Shown piece by piece: positions 39,233 through 46,215 of a stretch of DNA of 46,215 nt. Position numbers and translations under genes: made by a program. Source of the stretch: a virus. The number at the start of each line of letters is the position of its first letter. Positions within the stretch are counted from its first letter, which is position 1. The notes beneath the pieces are model-generated. The model was not told where the DNA came from and did no database searches. It was given only the letters and a program-made list of their open reading frames with translations. The stretch covers positions 1 through 46,215 of IMG/VR virus record IMGVR_UViG_3300010885_016948; one strand, given 5' to 3'.

Positions 39233-39894
39233 ACCTGTTGTCCTACTGCAACTACATCCCAGAAAGTATCTGCAGCATTATAAATTAAACCTACATAGGT
39301 AGTTTTACCTACTACAGTAGTAGTTGGGAGTATAGCTCCAACAATACGGTATCCACCCGATGTAGTGGTCCAGGTTAATGCTCTAGCAGTTCCATCATCT
39401 TTAATACGTAACATTAACTTTTGCGCATCAACGGGACTACCGCTAGGTACTGCAAAAGTAGCAGCGGCGTCGAGGGCAGTAATATTATATTGATCTGTAC
39501 TAGTACTAACTGGAGTAAGGGTTCCACTTGTTGCACTTGCAGTAGTAGAAATTCGTGGTGATCCAATAACCCCAGTAGCACCAACATTACCTTGAATACC
39601 AGTAGCACCTGGTATTATACTTGTTGCACCAGTTGCGCCAGTTGTACCAGTGCCAGTTGGTCCTGTTGCACCAGCAGCACCAGCAGCACCAGCAGCACCA
39701 GCAGCGCCAGCAGCGCCAACCGGTTGCAACCATTGAGCGTTAGTCCCACTATCATAATAGGTAAGCAAAGTACCAGTAGAACTGTTCAACCATAATGCTC
39801 CATTTGATGGGACAGAGGGGGCAGATGACGATACTGTCGCTCCACTTACTAATCCACCTGATACACTGTTTGCATTAAATTTTTTGATTGCCAT
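39229..39894 (-). CDS. Collagen-like fibre shaft protein (221 aa)
   Basis: It begins MAIKKFNANSVSGGLVSGA, followed by a tryptophan module ([28 protein letters not shown]). An alanine-type collagen run (GAAGAAGAAGAAGAAGATGPTG) encoded by 9-bp repeats around 39668-39716 comes next, then GATGIQGNVGATG, shared with the 1483-aa fibre. The C-terminal beta domain (YNITALDAAATFAVPSGSPVDAQKLMLRIKDDGTARALTW...VAVGQQV) is a common phage fibre cap. It overlaps the following glycine-rich gene by 4 nt and lies 5 nt after the 1483-aa gene. Confidence 0.82.
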   Translation of the reverse strand: MAIKKFNANSVSGGLVSGATVSSSAPSVPSNGALWLNSSTGTLLTYYDSGTNAQWLQPVGAAGAAGAAGAAGAAGATGPTGTGTTGATGATSIIPGATGIQGNVGATGVIGSPRISTTASATSGTLTPVSTSTDQYNITALDAAATFAVPSGSPVDAQKLMLRIKDDGTARALTWTTTSGGYRIVGAILPTTTVVGKTTYVGLIYNAADTFWDVVAVGQQV

Positions 39895-39899
39895 CTAGA

Positions 39900-42800
39900 T
39901 TAAACTTTCACATAGGTTCTTTGTAATTTAACTGTATTTACAGTACCAACACCAGTACCATAAACATTCACTGTATTTGATGAAATATTGGCACTAAATG
40001 ACATTATTTGCGCCGATCCGGTGAAAACAGTGGCATAAGTTACTAGTTGAGGAGTAGTACCATCATGTACTAGCATTGCCTCTGTTGCTTGATAACTTGT
40101 TGCTCCTGTAACAGATATAATATATTTTGCAGTTCGGTAAGTTGATGTACTAAAACTATCTATACTATAAGCTACATTGGCAACTGTAATACCTGATGGG
40201 TCAGCTACTAAAGCATTTGTGCCCAATGTATTATTGAAACTTTGAATAGTAATATCGGCTGCTGAATCAGGTGCGCCAGTGAATGTTAATAATGTACCAG
40301 CTATAGTGAAGTCTACATCAGGTATTTGATAGATACCATCAACAAACACCATCATACTGCGACTACTTACCGCATAACCAGTTAAAGTATATGAAGTAGC
40401 AACACCATTTCCAGTGAATCTATTTACAAAGCCGTCTCTTGAACTCCAGTTACCAAAACTACGAACTCCAACGATAGAACTAACAGTAGGAGCAGAAGTA
40501 AATACTAGACTTAGCCCATTTATGTTGTAATTGGTTACTGGTGCTTGAATAACAGTATCAACTGTTACAAGAACATCAGTTGCTGTTACATAATCGCTTA
40601 AAGTGAATGATGTTTGAGAGCCGTTTGCCGTAAACAATTGATTAATTAATGGAGTTGCGACTCCTGAATAACCAGCACTAGCAGCCTGTACTGTTATTTC
40701 TGATCCGATAGAGGGTGCTGTATCAAATATTAACCAACTTGTATTAGCAGTGAAGTTTGTATTTGGAGTTTGATAAATTCCATCTACAAAAACAATTAAC
40801 TGAGTTGCATCTAATATACCGCCATAGCCGCCAAAGTTGAATATTTTGCGTGAAGCATCACCAGTAAATGTCTGAGCAAAGCTTGATGTAGTTCCACCGT
40901 TGATATTACCAGCAGTAACAGAAGTTGTGCCTGACCCTGAAATTGTTACTGTTACATTGCTACCAGATGTTGTTGCAGTAACCGCAGTGCCGACAAAGTT
41001 TATACTAGACAATGCACTAGTTAAGGTACTACCTTCGTCCTGAACTATGATACTAGCTGATCCACCACCACCACTTCCTGCAGGACCAGTCGCTCCTTGT
41101 AAGCCTGTAGCACCAGCAGTACCTACTCCTGTTGCACCAACATTGCCTTGTATACCTGTTGCACCAACATTGCCTTGTATACCTGTAGCACCAACATTGC
41201 CTTGTATACCTGTAGCACCTGAAGGACCAGTATTATAGTAAGGAGTACCATTAGAATAGAAATAGCTACCTGAATACACAGAAGTAGCAGTTATATTTCC
41301 TGCAACTCCAACTCCACCTGATACTATTAATGCACCAGTTGTGGTAGAAGTAGAGGTTGTACTATTTGATATAGTGATAGAAGTGTTAGTAGTATTATTA
41401 CGGCTAGTTACTGTTTGTAATGTACTAGTATCAGCGATGATAATTGAATTAACATTAGTCAGGCGTTGGTCAGCAGTTAGAGTTGCTGGGAATGCTCTAC
41501 CTGCTCCCCAAATTATGCGTACAGCGCCGCCAGCGCCACCCACTCCAGCGTTGTAGAAAGGTGCTCCACCACCGCCATATCCACCTGGATAGGGATTTGA
41601 TGCGTTACCGCCACCACTACCTCCATATCCTGGTGTTCCAACAAGATTAGTTGTGCCAGGATTTGGAGTAGATGCTCCACTAGTACCTTCTCCAAATATA
41701 CCTACTCCACCACCACCACCAGCAACAAAGAGACCAATTCTATTTGCTCCTGACGCTTGGCCGTATGCACCTGCGCCGCCGCCGCCGCCGCCGCCATTAC
41801 CAGCAGCGCCACCACCACCACCATTATTTTGATAACCTCCTCCTCCTCCGTTACCAGAATATCCGCCTGCGCCGCCGCCACCGCCTACGTAACTTGCGTT
41901 AGATCCTCCACCGTTGCCACCAGATCCTCCACCGTCACCAACATAGCCTCCTCCAGTACCTCCTATTGCAACAGCTCCACTTAGGCCGCCTCCACCACCA
42001 TAACCAGCTACAATACCGGTTGATATGAAATAACTAGCTGATCCTGCAGCATGTGAATCTGTAGCTGCACCACCACCAACAACTACAGTGTATGACTGTC
42101 CAGGTACAACGGTAATATTGTTTTTCCACCCTAGGCCGGCACCTGCGCCACCACTGCCAGCGGAGGATCCGAATAGATAGGCGCTGCCACCACCACCTAC
42201 TGCTACTACACTAACGCTAGTTACACCTACTGGTGCTGTCCAAGTATAAGTTCCTGCAGAAGTATATGCTTGTTGCCCTGTTGGTGGTGCTGATCCAGTT
42301 GTAATTAAGATATCAGCACCAGCTATTGATGAGGTGGAATAGTCAGCTAAATTTACTGCATTTAATAGTGGCGAACCATTCATGTAAGAATTGTTCGTGA
42401 CATTGAGTAAGCCACCAACATATAAATTACCAGCTATCCCTGCACCACCAGCTACTATTAATGCACCACTAGTAGTATCTGCTGATACTGTGGTATTTGA
42501 TGTTATAATTTGTTGTGTTGATGTACCAGAAAATGCTGGAGAGTACGGGGTCCCATTTGAATAGAAATAACCACTAGAATATACTGCGTTAGTAATTACA
42601 TTACCTGCAACTCCAATGCCGCCAGATACTATTAATGCACCGGTAGTATTTGAAGTTGATGCTGTTGCACTTTGTACTTTTATAGGGTTAGTAGTAGTCC
42701 AAGATGATAACCCATCATAATTCCAGGTAACACCGGATCCGGTATCAGTAACTGGAACCGTGCTTGAAGAAACAACACTACCACTTTGCACTGTATAAGT

Positions 42801-44351
42801 AAATGCATTTGATGATTCGTCAACAAAAGGAGTTACGCTATGCGCTAATAACAATTGAGTGTTTGTAATGACTGATGGTGCAATAGCAGGCTGTGCAAAA
42901 TTTGCAGTATATACTGCTGTACCTCTAACTAACCTAACATTACTGATGTATCCTTGATAATAAGTGTAAGAATTAACTGTCCAATTAGATACATTGATAC
43001 CCAACCACATACCATTTGGACCTGACAAATCTGATCTTTGTTGAGATGGTGATATTGCACCCGATACTGAAACTGTAGTACCAGCCACGCCATTTAAATA
43101 AATGGTTAAATTATTATTGTATCTTACTAATGCAATATGTGACCACTGATTAAGAGTAGGAGATGCTGAACCTGGATAGGAAACTGAATATTGAGTAGCA
43201 CCTACATAAATCACTCCACCTGAATTTGTTATCCAATAACCGAGATCATTATCATATGCTTGTCTATATGCACCATAATTTAATATATGGTAACTACCAG
43301 TTATAGAAGGTCTAGCCCATAATTCAACGGTGAAATCTTGGCCTGCCGCTATATTATATATTGAGTTGGTAGTACTAATTGCATATCCAGCAAAACTACT
43401 AGCCCCAGAAAAAAACAAACTTTTATTAGTATTAACAACAGTAGATGGAGTTCCTACTGCCAATCCTAGTCTAGCCGATATATTATCATATGAATTTATT
43501 GCTCCGCCGATACCGAAACCGCCAGTTACTATCAATGCACCAGAAGTAGTATTTGATGATGCAATAGCATTTGATGTTATTAGTTGCTGAGTAGTATTAC
43601 CAGAAAATGTCCCTGAAGAGTACGGTGTACCATTTGAATAGAAATAGCTATTTGTATATACAGAACCAGCAGTTACATTACCAGTTACCGCCACACTAGC
43701 TAATGTACCTACTGACGTAATATTTGGTTGTGCTCCTGTAGTAACTGTTCCAGCAGTAGCTGCAGCTAAATTTGCTACAGTCGTGGTAGACCTAACGGTG
43801 AATGGTGCAGTACCAGTAACAGCAGTTGATTGATATGATGCAGCTTTAATATTACCATATGCAGTACCAGTGAATACACCATTAACATCATCGCCAGTTG
43901 CATAATATTCAAGTGATCCACTATCATTTGCCCATCCTAGGAATGCATGATTGTCACCACTTTTGTAATAGTGGAATTTGATACCGATATCTCTACCGTC
44001 ATCGCCTGTTAAAGGAGCTAGATTAGAAAAGGTATGTAGATCAATTATGCTATCAGTAACAGTATAATTTTCTGATCCTATAGTAATAGTATTACCTTGA
44101 ATAACTAGATTACCAGTAATTGTAGTATTACCAGTAACTCGTAGAGATGTTAAAGTACCGACAGAAGTAATATTTGGTTGTGCTGCAGTAGTTAATGGTC
44201 CTACGAATGAAGTAGCAGTTACTGTATTTGCAACTATTTGATTTATAGTTCCGGGTATACGAGTCCAGGCACCGATAGAACTATCATATTGATAAGTTAT
44301 ATTGTTAACAATAGATATATTACCATTACTCGGCGAGCTGGGAAAAGACAT
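39900..44351 (-). CDS. Giant composite tail fibre (1483 aa)
   Basis: Modules in order: the array module MSFPSSPSNGNISIVNNITYQY...W; fibre steps (QPNITSVGTLTSLRVTGNTTITGN, TSGALIVTGGFGIGGA); a LamG-like domain (FTVELWARPSITGS, QWSHIALVRYNNNLTIYLNG, GYISNVRLVRGTAVY); further SGALIV steps; a glycine-rich domain (TSVSVVAVGGGGSAYLFG...GYGGGGAP); a collagen-like stalk with three GATGIQGNV units; three beta repeats of the type FTGNGVATSYTLTGY...MVFVDGIYQIPDVDFTI; and a final beta domain ending RTYVKV. It combines nearly every module seen elsewhere in the cluster. It has its own late octamer and an AAGGA Shine-Dalgarno. It may be the main long tail fibre. Confidence 0.85.
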   Translation of the reverse strand: MSFPSSPSNGNISIVNNITYQYDSSIGAWTRIPGTINQIVANTVTATSFVGPLTTAAQPNITSVGTLTSLRVTGNTTITGNLVIQGNTITIGSENYTVTDSIIDLHTFSNLAPLTGDDGRDIGIKFHYYKSGDNHAFLGWANDSGSLEYYATGDDVNGVFTGTAYGNIKAASYQSTAVTGTAPFTVRSTTTVANLAAATAGTVTTGAQPNITSVGTLASVAVTGNVTAGSVYTNSYFYSNGTPYSSGTFSGNTTQQLITSNAIASSNTTSGALIVTGGFGIGGAINSYDNISARLGLAVGTPSTVVNTNKSLFFSGASSFAGYAISTTNSIYNIAAGQDFTVELWARPSITGSYHILNYGAYRQAYDNDLGYWITNSGGVIYVGATQYSVSYPGSASPTLNQWSHIALVRYNNNLTIYLNGVAGTTVSVSGAISPSQQRSDLSGPNGMWLGINVSNWTVNSYTYYQGYISNVRLVRGTAVYTANFAQPAIAPSVITNTQLLLAHSVTPFVDESSNAFTYTVQSGSVVSSSTVPVTDTGSGVTWNYDGLSSWTTTNPIKVQSATASTSNTTGALIVSGGIGVAGNVITNAVYSSGYFYSNGTPYSPAFSGTSTQQIITSNTTVSADTTSGALIVAGGAGIAGNLYVGGLLNVTNNSYMNGSPLLNAVNLADYSTSSIAGADILITTGSAPPTGQQAYTSAGTYTWTAPVGVTSVSVVAVGGGGSAYLFGSSAGSGGAGAGLGWKNNITVVPGQSYTVVVGGGAATDSHAAGSASYFISTGIVAGYGGGGGLSGAVAIGGTGGGYVGDGGGSGGNGGGSNASYVGGGGGAGGYSGNGGGGGYQNNGGGGGAAGNGGGGGGGAGAYGQASGANRIGLFVAGGGGGVGIFGEGTSGASTPNPGTTNLVGTPGYGGSGGGNASNPYPGGYGGGGAPFYNAGVGGAGGAVRIIWGAGRAFPATLTADQRLTNVNSIIIADTSTLQTVTSRNNTTNTSITISNSTTSTSTTTGALIVSGGVGVAGNITATSVYSGSYFYSNGTPYYNTGPSGATGIQGNVGATGIQGNVGATGIQGNVGATGVGTAGATGLQGATGPAGSGGGGSASIIVQDEGSTLTSALSSINFVGTAVTATTSGSNVTVTISGSGTTSVTAGNINGGTTSSFAQTFTGDASRKIFNFGGYGGILDATQLIVFVDGIYQTPNTNFTANTSWLIFDTAPSIGSEITVQAASAGYSGVATPLINQLFTANGSQTSFTLSDYVTATDVLVTVDTVIQAPVTNYNINGLSLVFTSAPTVSSIVGVRSFGNWSSRDGFVNRFTGNGVATSYTLTGYAVSSRSMMVFVDGIYQIPDVDFTIAGTLLTFTGAPDSAADITIQSFNNTLGTNALVADPSGITVANVAYSIDSFSTSTYRTAKYIISVTGATSYQATEAMLVHDGTTPQLVTYATVFTGSAQIMSFSANISSNTVNVYGTGVGTVNTVKLQRTYVKV
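41134..41214 (-). repeat. Three tandem 27-bp repeats encoding GATGIQGNV
   Basis: Copies at 41134-41160, 41161-41187 and 41188-41214 are almost base-identical and encode collagen-like stalk units. A related unit occurs at about 39565-39590 in the 221-aa shaft gene. Confidence 0.92.
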
Positions 44352-44371
44352 GTATAATTCCTTGTATTACT

Positions 44372-44379
44372 TATTTATC
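44372..44379 (-). promoter_or_regulatory. T4-late-like promoter octamer GATAAATA
   Basis: Minus-strand GATAAATAAGT lies 21 nt before the ATG at 44351, with AAGGA between, in the 63-nt gap upstream of the 1483-aa fibre gene. Confidence 0.6.
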
Positions 44380-44414
44380 TAGTGCTATTTTTATGGTAGT
44401 ATCATACTTTTATG

Positions 44415-45527
44415 TTAAAAAGTGATTGCGAAAGTACCTGATGTTGTCCAGGTGTAAGTTCGGTAGCCATTTGCTACTACAATAGTAGGTGAACCAGTAG
44501 TTGCTGCTGCTGCAGGATAGGTTGCCAGATAACGAATTATTACAATTCCAGAACTACCAGAGCTAGAAACACCGTAACCACTATTTGAACTAGCACCACC
44601 ACCACCTCCAGAGCCGGTATTAACACTAGCAGCGGTAGCATTACTGCCTTGGGTAGCTCCATTTCCACCTATGCTAGAGCCTCCACTGCCGCCACCACCA
44701 AGACTAGCATGAGCACCACCACCACCACCACCTGCATAATATACACTAGAACCAGTAATAGTAGATATTACTCCTATACCACCTGGTCTACCAGATGGTG
44801 AATTATCTCCAGTACCACCTACCCCACCTGCGCCGCCACCGCCTGCGCCAGCGTAATATCCACCGGTATTTGCATTACCTCCAGCATAACCTTCAACTGG
44901 AGTATAACCACCGATATTACCAGATCCACCTGCGTTATTCTGGTTGCCGCCACCGCCGCCGGAACCACCACTGCTACCAACACCACCGCTGCCGCTGCCG
45001 CCACCAGATGCAGTTATTGCACCAAAAACGGAATTTGACCCAGATGTGCCTGCATTAGTGCTGATTGCGCCACCAGCGCCACCAGCGCCAACAGTTATTG
45101 TAAATGTAGTACTGATAGCTAGTGATACTGAAGAATTTTGACGAAGCCCACCCGCCCCACCACCACCCGCCCCACCATATCCAGCCCCATATCCTCCACC
45201 TCCACCTCCGCCTGCAACTACCAAATAGTCCATAACATATGAGGTATACATTGTTGCATAAGGATACCAGATTGAACCAGTCCATATTTCAGCTACATTT
45301 GCAGTAGTATTCCATCGTGAATTACCTAGAGTGGGAGTGCCTGGTCTTTGAGCAGTATTACCGCTTGGTAGTGAAAAATAGCCAGTGCTGGTATTTGCAG
45401 TATCATATACTGAAGCTGCTGAAGAAGTTACTGAAGCTTTCCAAGTTATACCATTCCAGGTCCAAGTTTTTGTACCCTGGGTATAGGTTTGATTCAATGT
45501 AGGACTGCCAGGAAATGATAATGCCAT
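44415..45527 (-). CDS. Glycine-rich modular adhesin F (370 aa)
   Basis: It is a close paralogue of adhesin A (29999-31087). It has the array module MALSFPGSPTLNQTYTQG, linker YDTANTSTGYFSLPSGNTAQRPGTP, tryptophan module NSRWNTTANVAEIWTGSIWYP, a glycine-rich domain from MDYLVVAGGGGGG to SSGIVIIRY, and the cap LATYPAAAATTGSP...GYRTYTWTTSGTFAITF. The tryptophan-module DNA is nearly identical to A although the genes are about 14 kb apart, while the glycine-rich loops differ. It is joined to the partial upstream gene by the 35-bp stop/start junction repeat. Confidence 0.85.
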   Translation of the reverse strand: MALSFPGSPTLNQTYTQGTKTWTWNGITWKASVTSSAASVYDTANTSTGYFSLPSGNTAQRPGTPTLGNSRWNTTANVAEIWTGSIWYPYATMYTSYVMDYLVVAGGGGGGGYGAGYGGAGGGGAGGLRQNSSVSLAISTTFTITVGAGGAGGAISTNAGTSGSNSVFGAITASGGGSGSGGVGSSGGSGGGGGNQNNAGGSGNIGGYTPVEGYAGGNANTGGYYAGAGGGGAGGVGGTGDNSPSGRPGGIGVISTITGSSVYYAGGGGGGAHASLGGGGSGGSSIGGNGATQGSNATAASVNTGSGGGGGASSNSGYGVSSSGSSGIVIIRYLATYPAAAATTGSPTIVVANGYRTYTWTTSGTFAITF

Positions 45528-45557
45528 TTTATTGATACCTATATCTAATTATTACTA
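45523..45557 (-). repeat. Adhesin junction repeat J5
   Basis: A 35-bp junction between adhesin G (partial) and F, apparently identical to J1 and J4 although it lies 10-14 kb away. Confidence 0.9.
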
Positions 45558-46215
45558 TACCGGAACCACCAGCACCACCAACACTAGCTTCTCCGCAACC
45601 ACCACCGCCGCCGCCACCAGTGTTTGCAGTTCCCGAAGTACCTGGACGAGCGCCACTTGTTCCACCAGAACCACCACCGCCTTGCCCTCCAGCTCCACCA
45701 CTACCGTTCGTTTCTGTGCCACCACCACCACCACCACCACGATAAACGGAAGTACCAGTAATTGTTGATAATTGTCCTACACCACCTACACCACCTACAC
45801 CACTAGTAGGATTTGAGCCAATAGCACCAGCGCCGCCACCGCCACCGGCTGTGTAATACCCAGAAGCTGCGCCTCCGACTCCACCAGCATATCCTTGCCC
45901 AGTAGTTCCAGAACCACCAGAACCACCATAAGCACCACCACCACCAGACCCGCCAGATAAACCAGAGTTATTACCTTCTGATCCGCCTCCACCTCCGCCT
46001 ATTGCAGTTACAGAACTAAATATAGAGTTATTGCCATTAACGCCTCTTATAGATGATCCACTAATAGTAGGAGCGCCGGCTCCTACGGTAACAGTTAGTC
46101 CGGAACCAGAAGCTATAGATAAAGTGCTTTCTAAATAACCACCAGCACCACCGCCTCCACCATAGTCACCAGAACCGCCTCCACCACCTGCAACCACCAG
46201 ATAATCAATAGTACC
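45529..46215 (-). CDS. Glycine-rich adhesin G, 5' part outside window
   Basis: The frame is open from the right edge (GTIDYLVVAGGGGGSGDYGG...), 228 codons followed by a stop, so the true start lies beyond the window. An apparent internal GTG at 46197 is just a valine of the LVVAGGG motif. What remains is a whole glycine-rich domain ending GGSGIVIIRYRYQ, as in adhesins B, C and E. The missing part is expected to hold the array module, a tryptophan module and the VPVGGTI-type strand before GTIDYL. It shows that the array continues past the window. Confidence 0.85.
   Translation of the reverse strand, partial: GTIDYLVVAGGGGGSGDYGGGGGAGGYLESTLSIASGSGLTVTVGAGAPTISGSSIRGVNGNNSIFSSVTAIGGGGGGSEGNNSGLSGGSGGGGAYGGSGGSGTTGQGYAGGVGGAASGYYTAGGGGGAGAIGSNPTSGVGGVGGVGQLSTITGTSVYRGGGGGGGTETNGSGGAGGQGGGGSGGTSGARPGTSGTANTGGGGGGGCGEASVGGAGGSGIVIIRYRYQ

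Noticed and set aside
41134-41214. Regular direct repeats as a CRISPR array
   Set aside because: The units are contiguous 27-mers without spacers and are in-frame collagen-like codons.
29999-46215. Many long proline/histidine-rich ORFs on the plus strand opposite the adhesin genes (for example 32397-32663, 44795-45058)
   Set aside because: They are antisense shadows of GGN glycine codons (CCN on the other strand), lack ribosome binding sites and show low-complexity translation only.

Overview
The window looks like part of the virion-morphogenesis region of a large contractile-tailed phage of the T4 superfamily. Its proteins resemble those of aquatic, cyanophage-like T4 relatives more than coliphage T4. 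The diagnostic genes are a gp17-type large terminase, a probable gp16-type small terminase, a gp4-type head-completion nuclease, gp18 sheath, gp19 tube, gp13/gp14/gp15-like neck and tail-completion proteins and a gp1-type dNMP kinase. The DNA is AT-rich. I saw no tRNA, rRNA, integrase, insertion sequence or CRISPR array. The host cannot be named from this sequence. Both window ends cut through open genes.

Layout. (1) Positions 1-10.4 kb, minus strand, read right to left: tail tube, a tube-fold structural protein, a 123-aa structural protein, gp4, a 76-aa protein, a small fibre protein, small terminase, three proteins whose N-termini resemble T4 capsid-targeting peptides, a 61-aa protein, large terminase, and an open structural-type gene running off the left edge. 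(2) 10.5-17.4 kb, minus strand: a giant tail sheath (1228 aa), dNMP kinase, gp13-like neck protein and an unrecognised 391-aa protein. (3) 17.5-20.4 kb, plus strand: an inverted block of gp14-like, gp15-like and a NUDIX hydrolase. (4) 20.4-46.2 kb, minus strand: about 26 kb almost entirely of fibre/adhesin genes. Most share a short N-terminal module (FPxSP...WNGxxW) and differ in C-terminal domains: glycine-rich adhesin domains, collagen-like stalks, LamG-like lectin domains, Asp-box beta-propellers and putative Ig domains.

Regulation. Many minus-strand genes are preceded by T4-late-like octamers (NNTAAATA, matching TATAAATA). Sheath and tube each end in a strong hairpin terminator. The dNMP kinase and the unrecognised 391-aa gene instead have sigma70-like promoters with a perfect TTGACA, which suggests earlier expression inside a late cluster. 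Three fibre genes have the late octamer exactly 6 nt from the ATG and no Shine-Dalgarno, which suggests leaderless late mRNAs.

The most notable system is the adhesin array. Paralogous genes are joined by near-identical 35-bp stop/start junctions and share identical blocks of 46-92 bp, while their distal domains differ. This looks like a modular, recombination-driven receptor-binding repertoire. Other oddities are the roughly 700-aa insertion in the tail sheath, a recent 306-bp in-frame duplication in a probable head protein, and the terminase start codon buried in a perfect palindrome.
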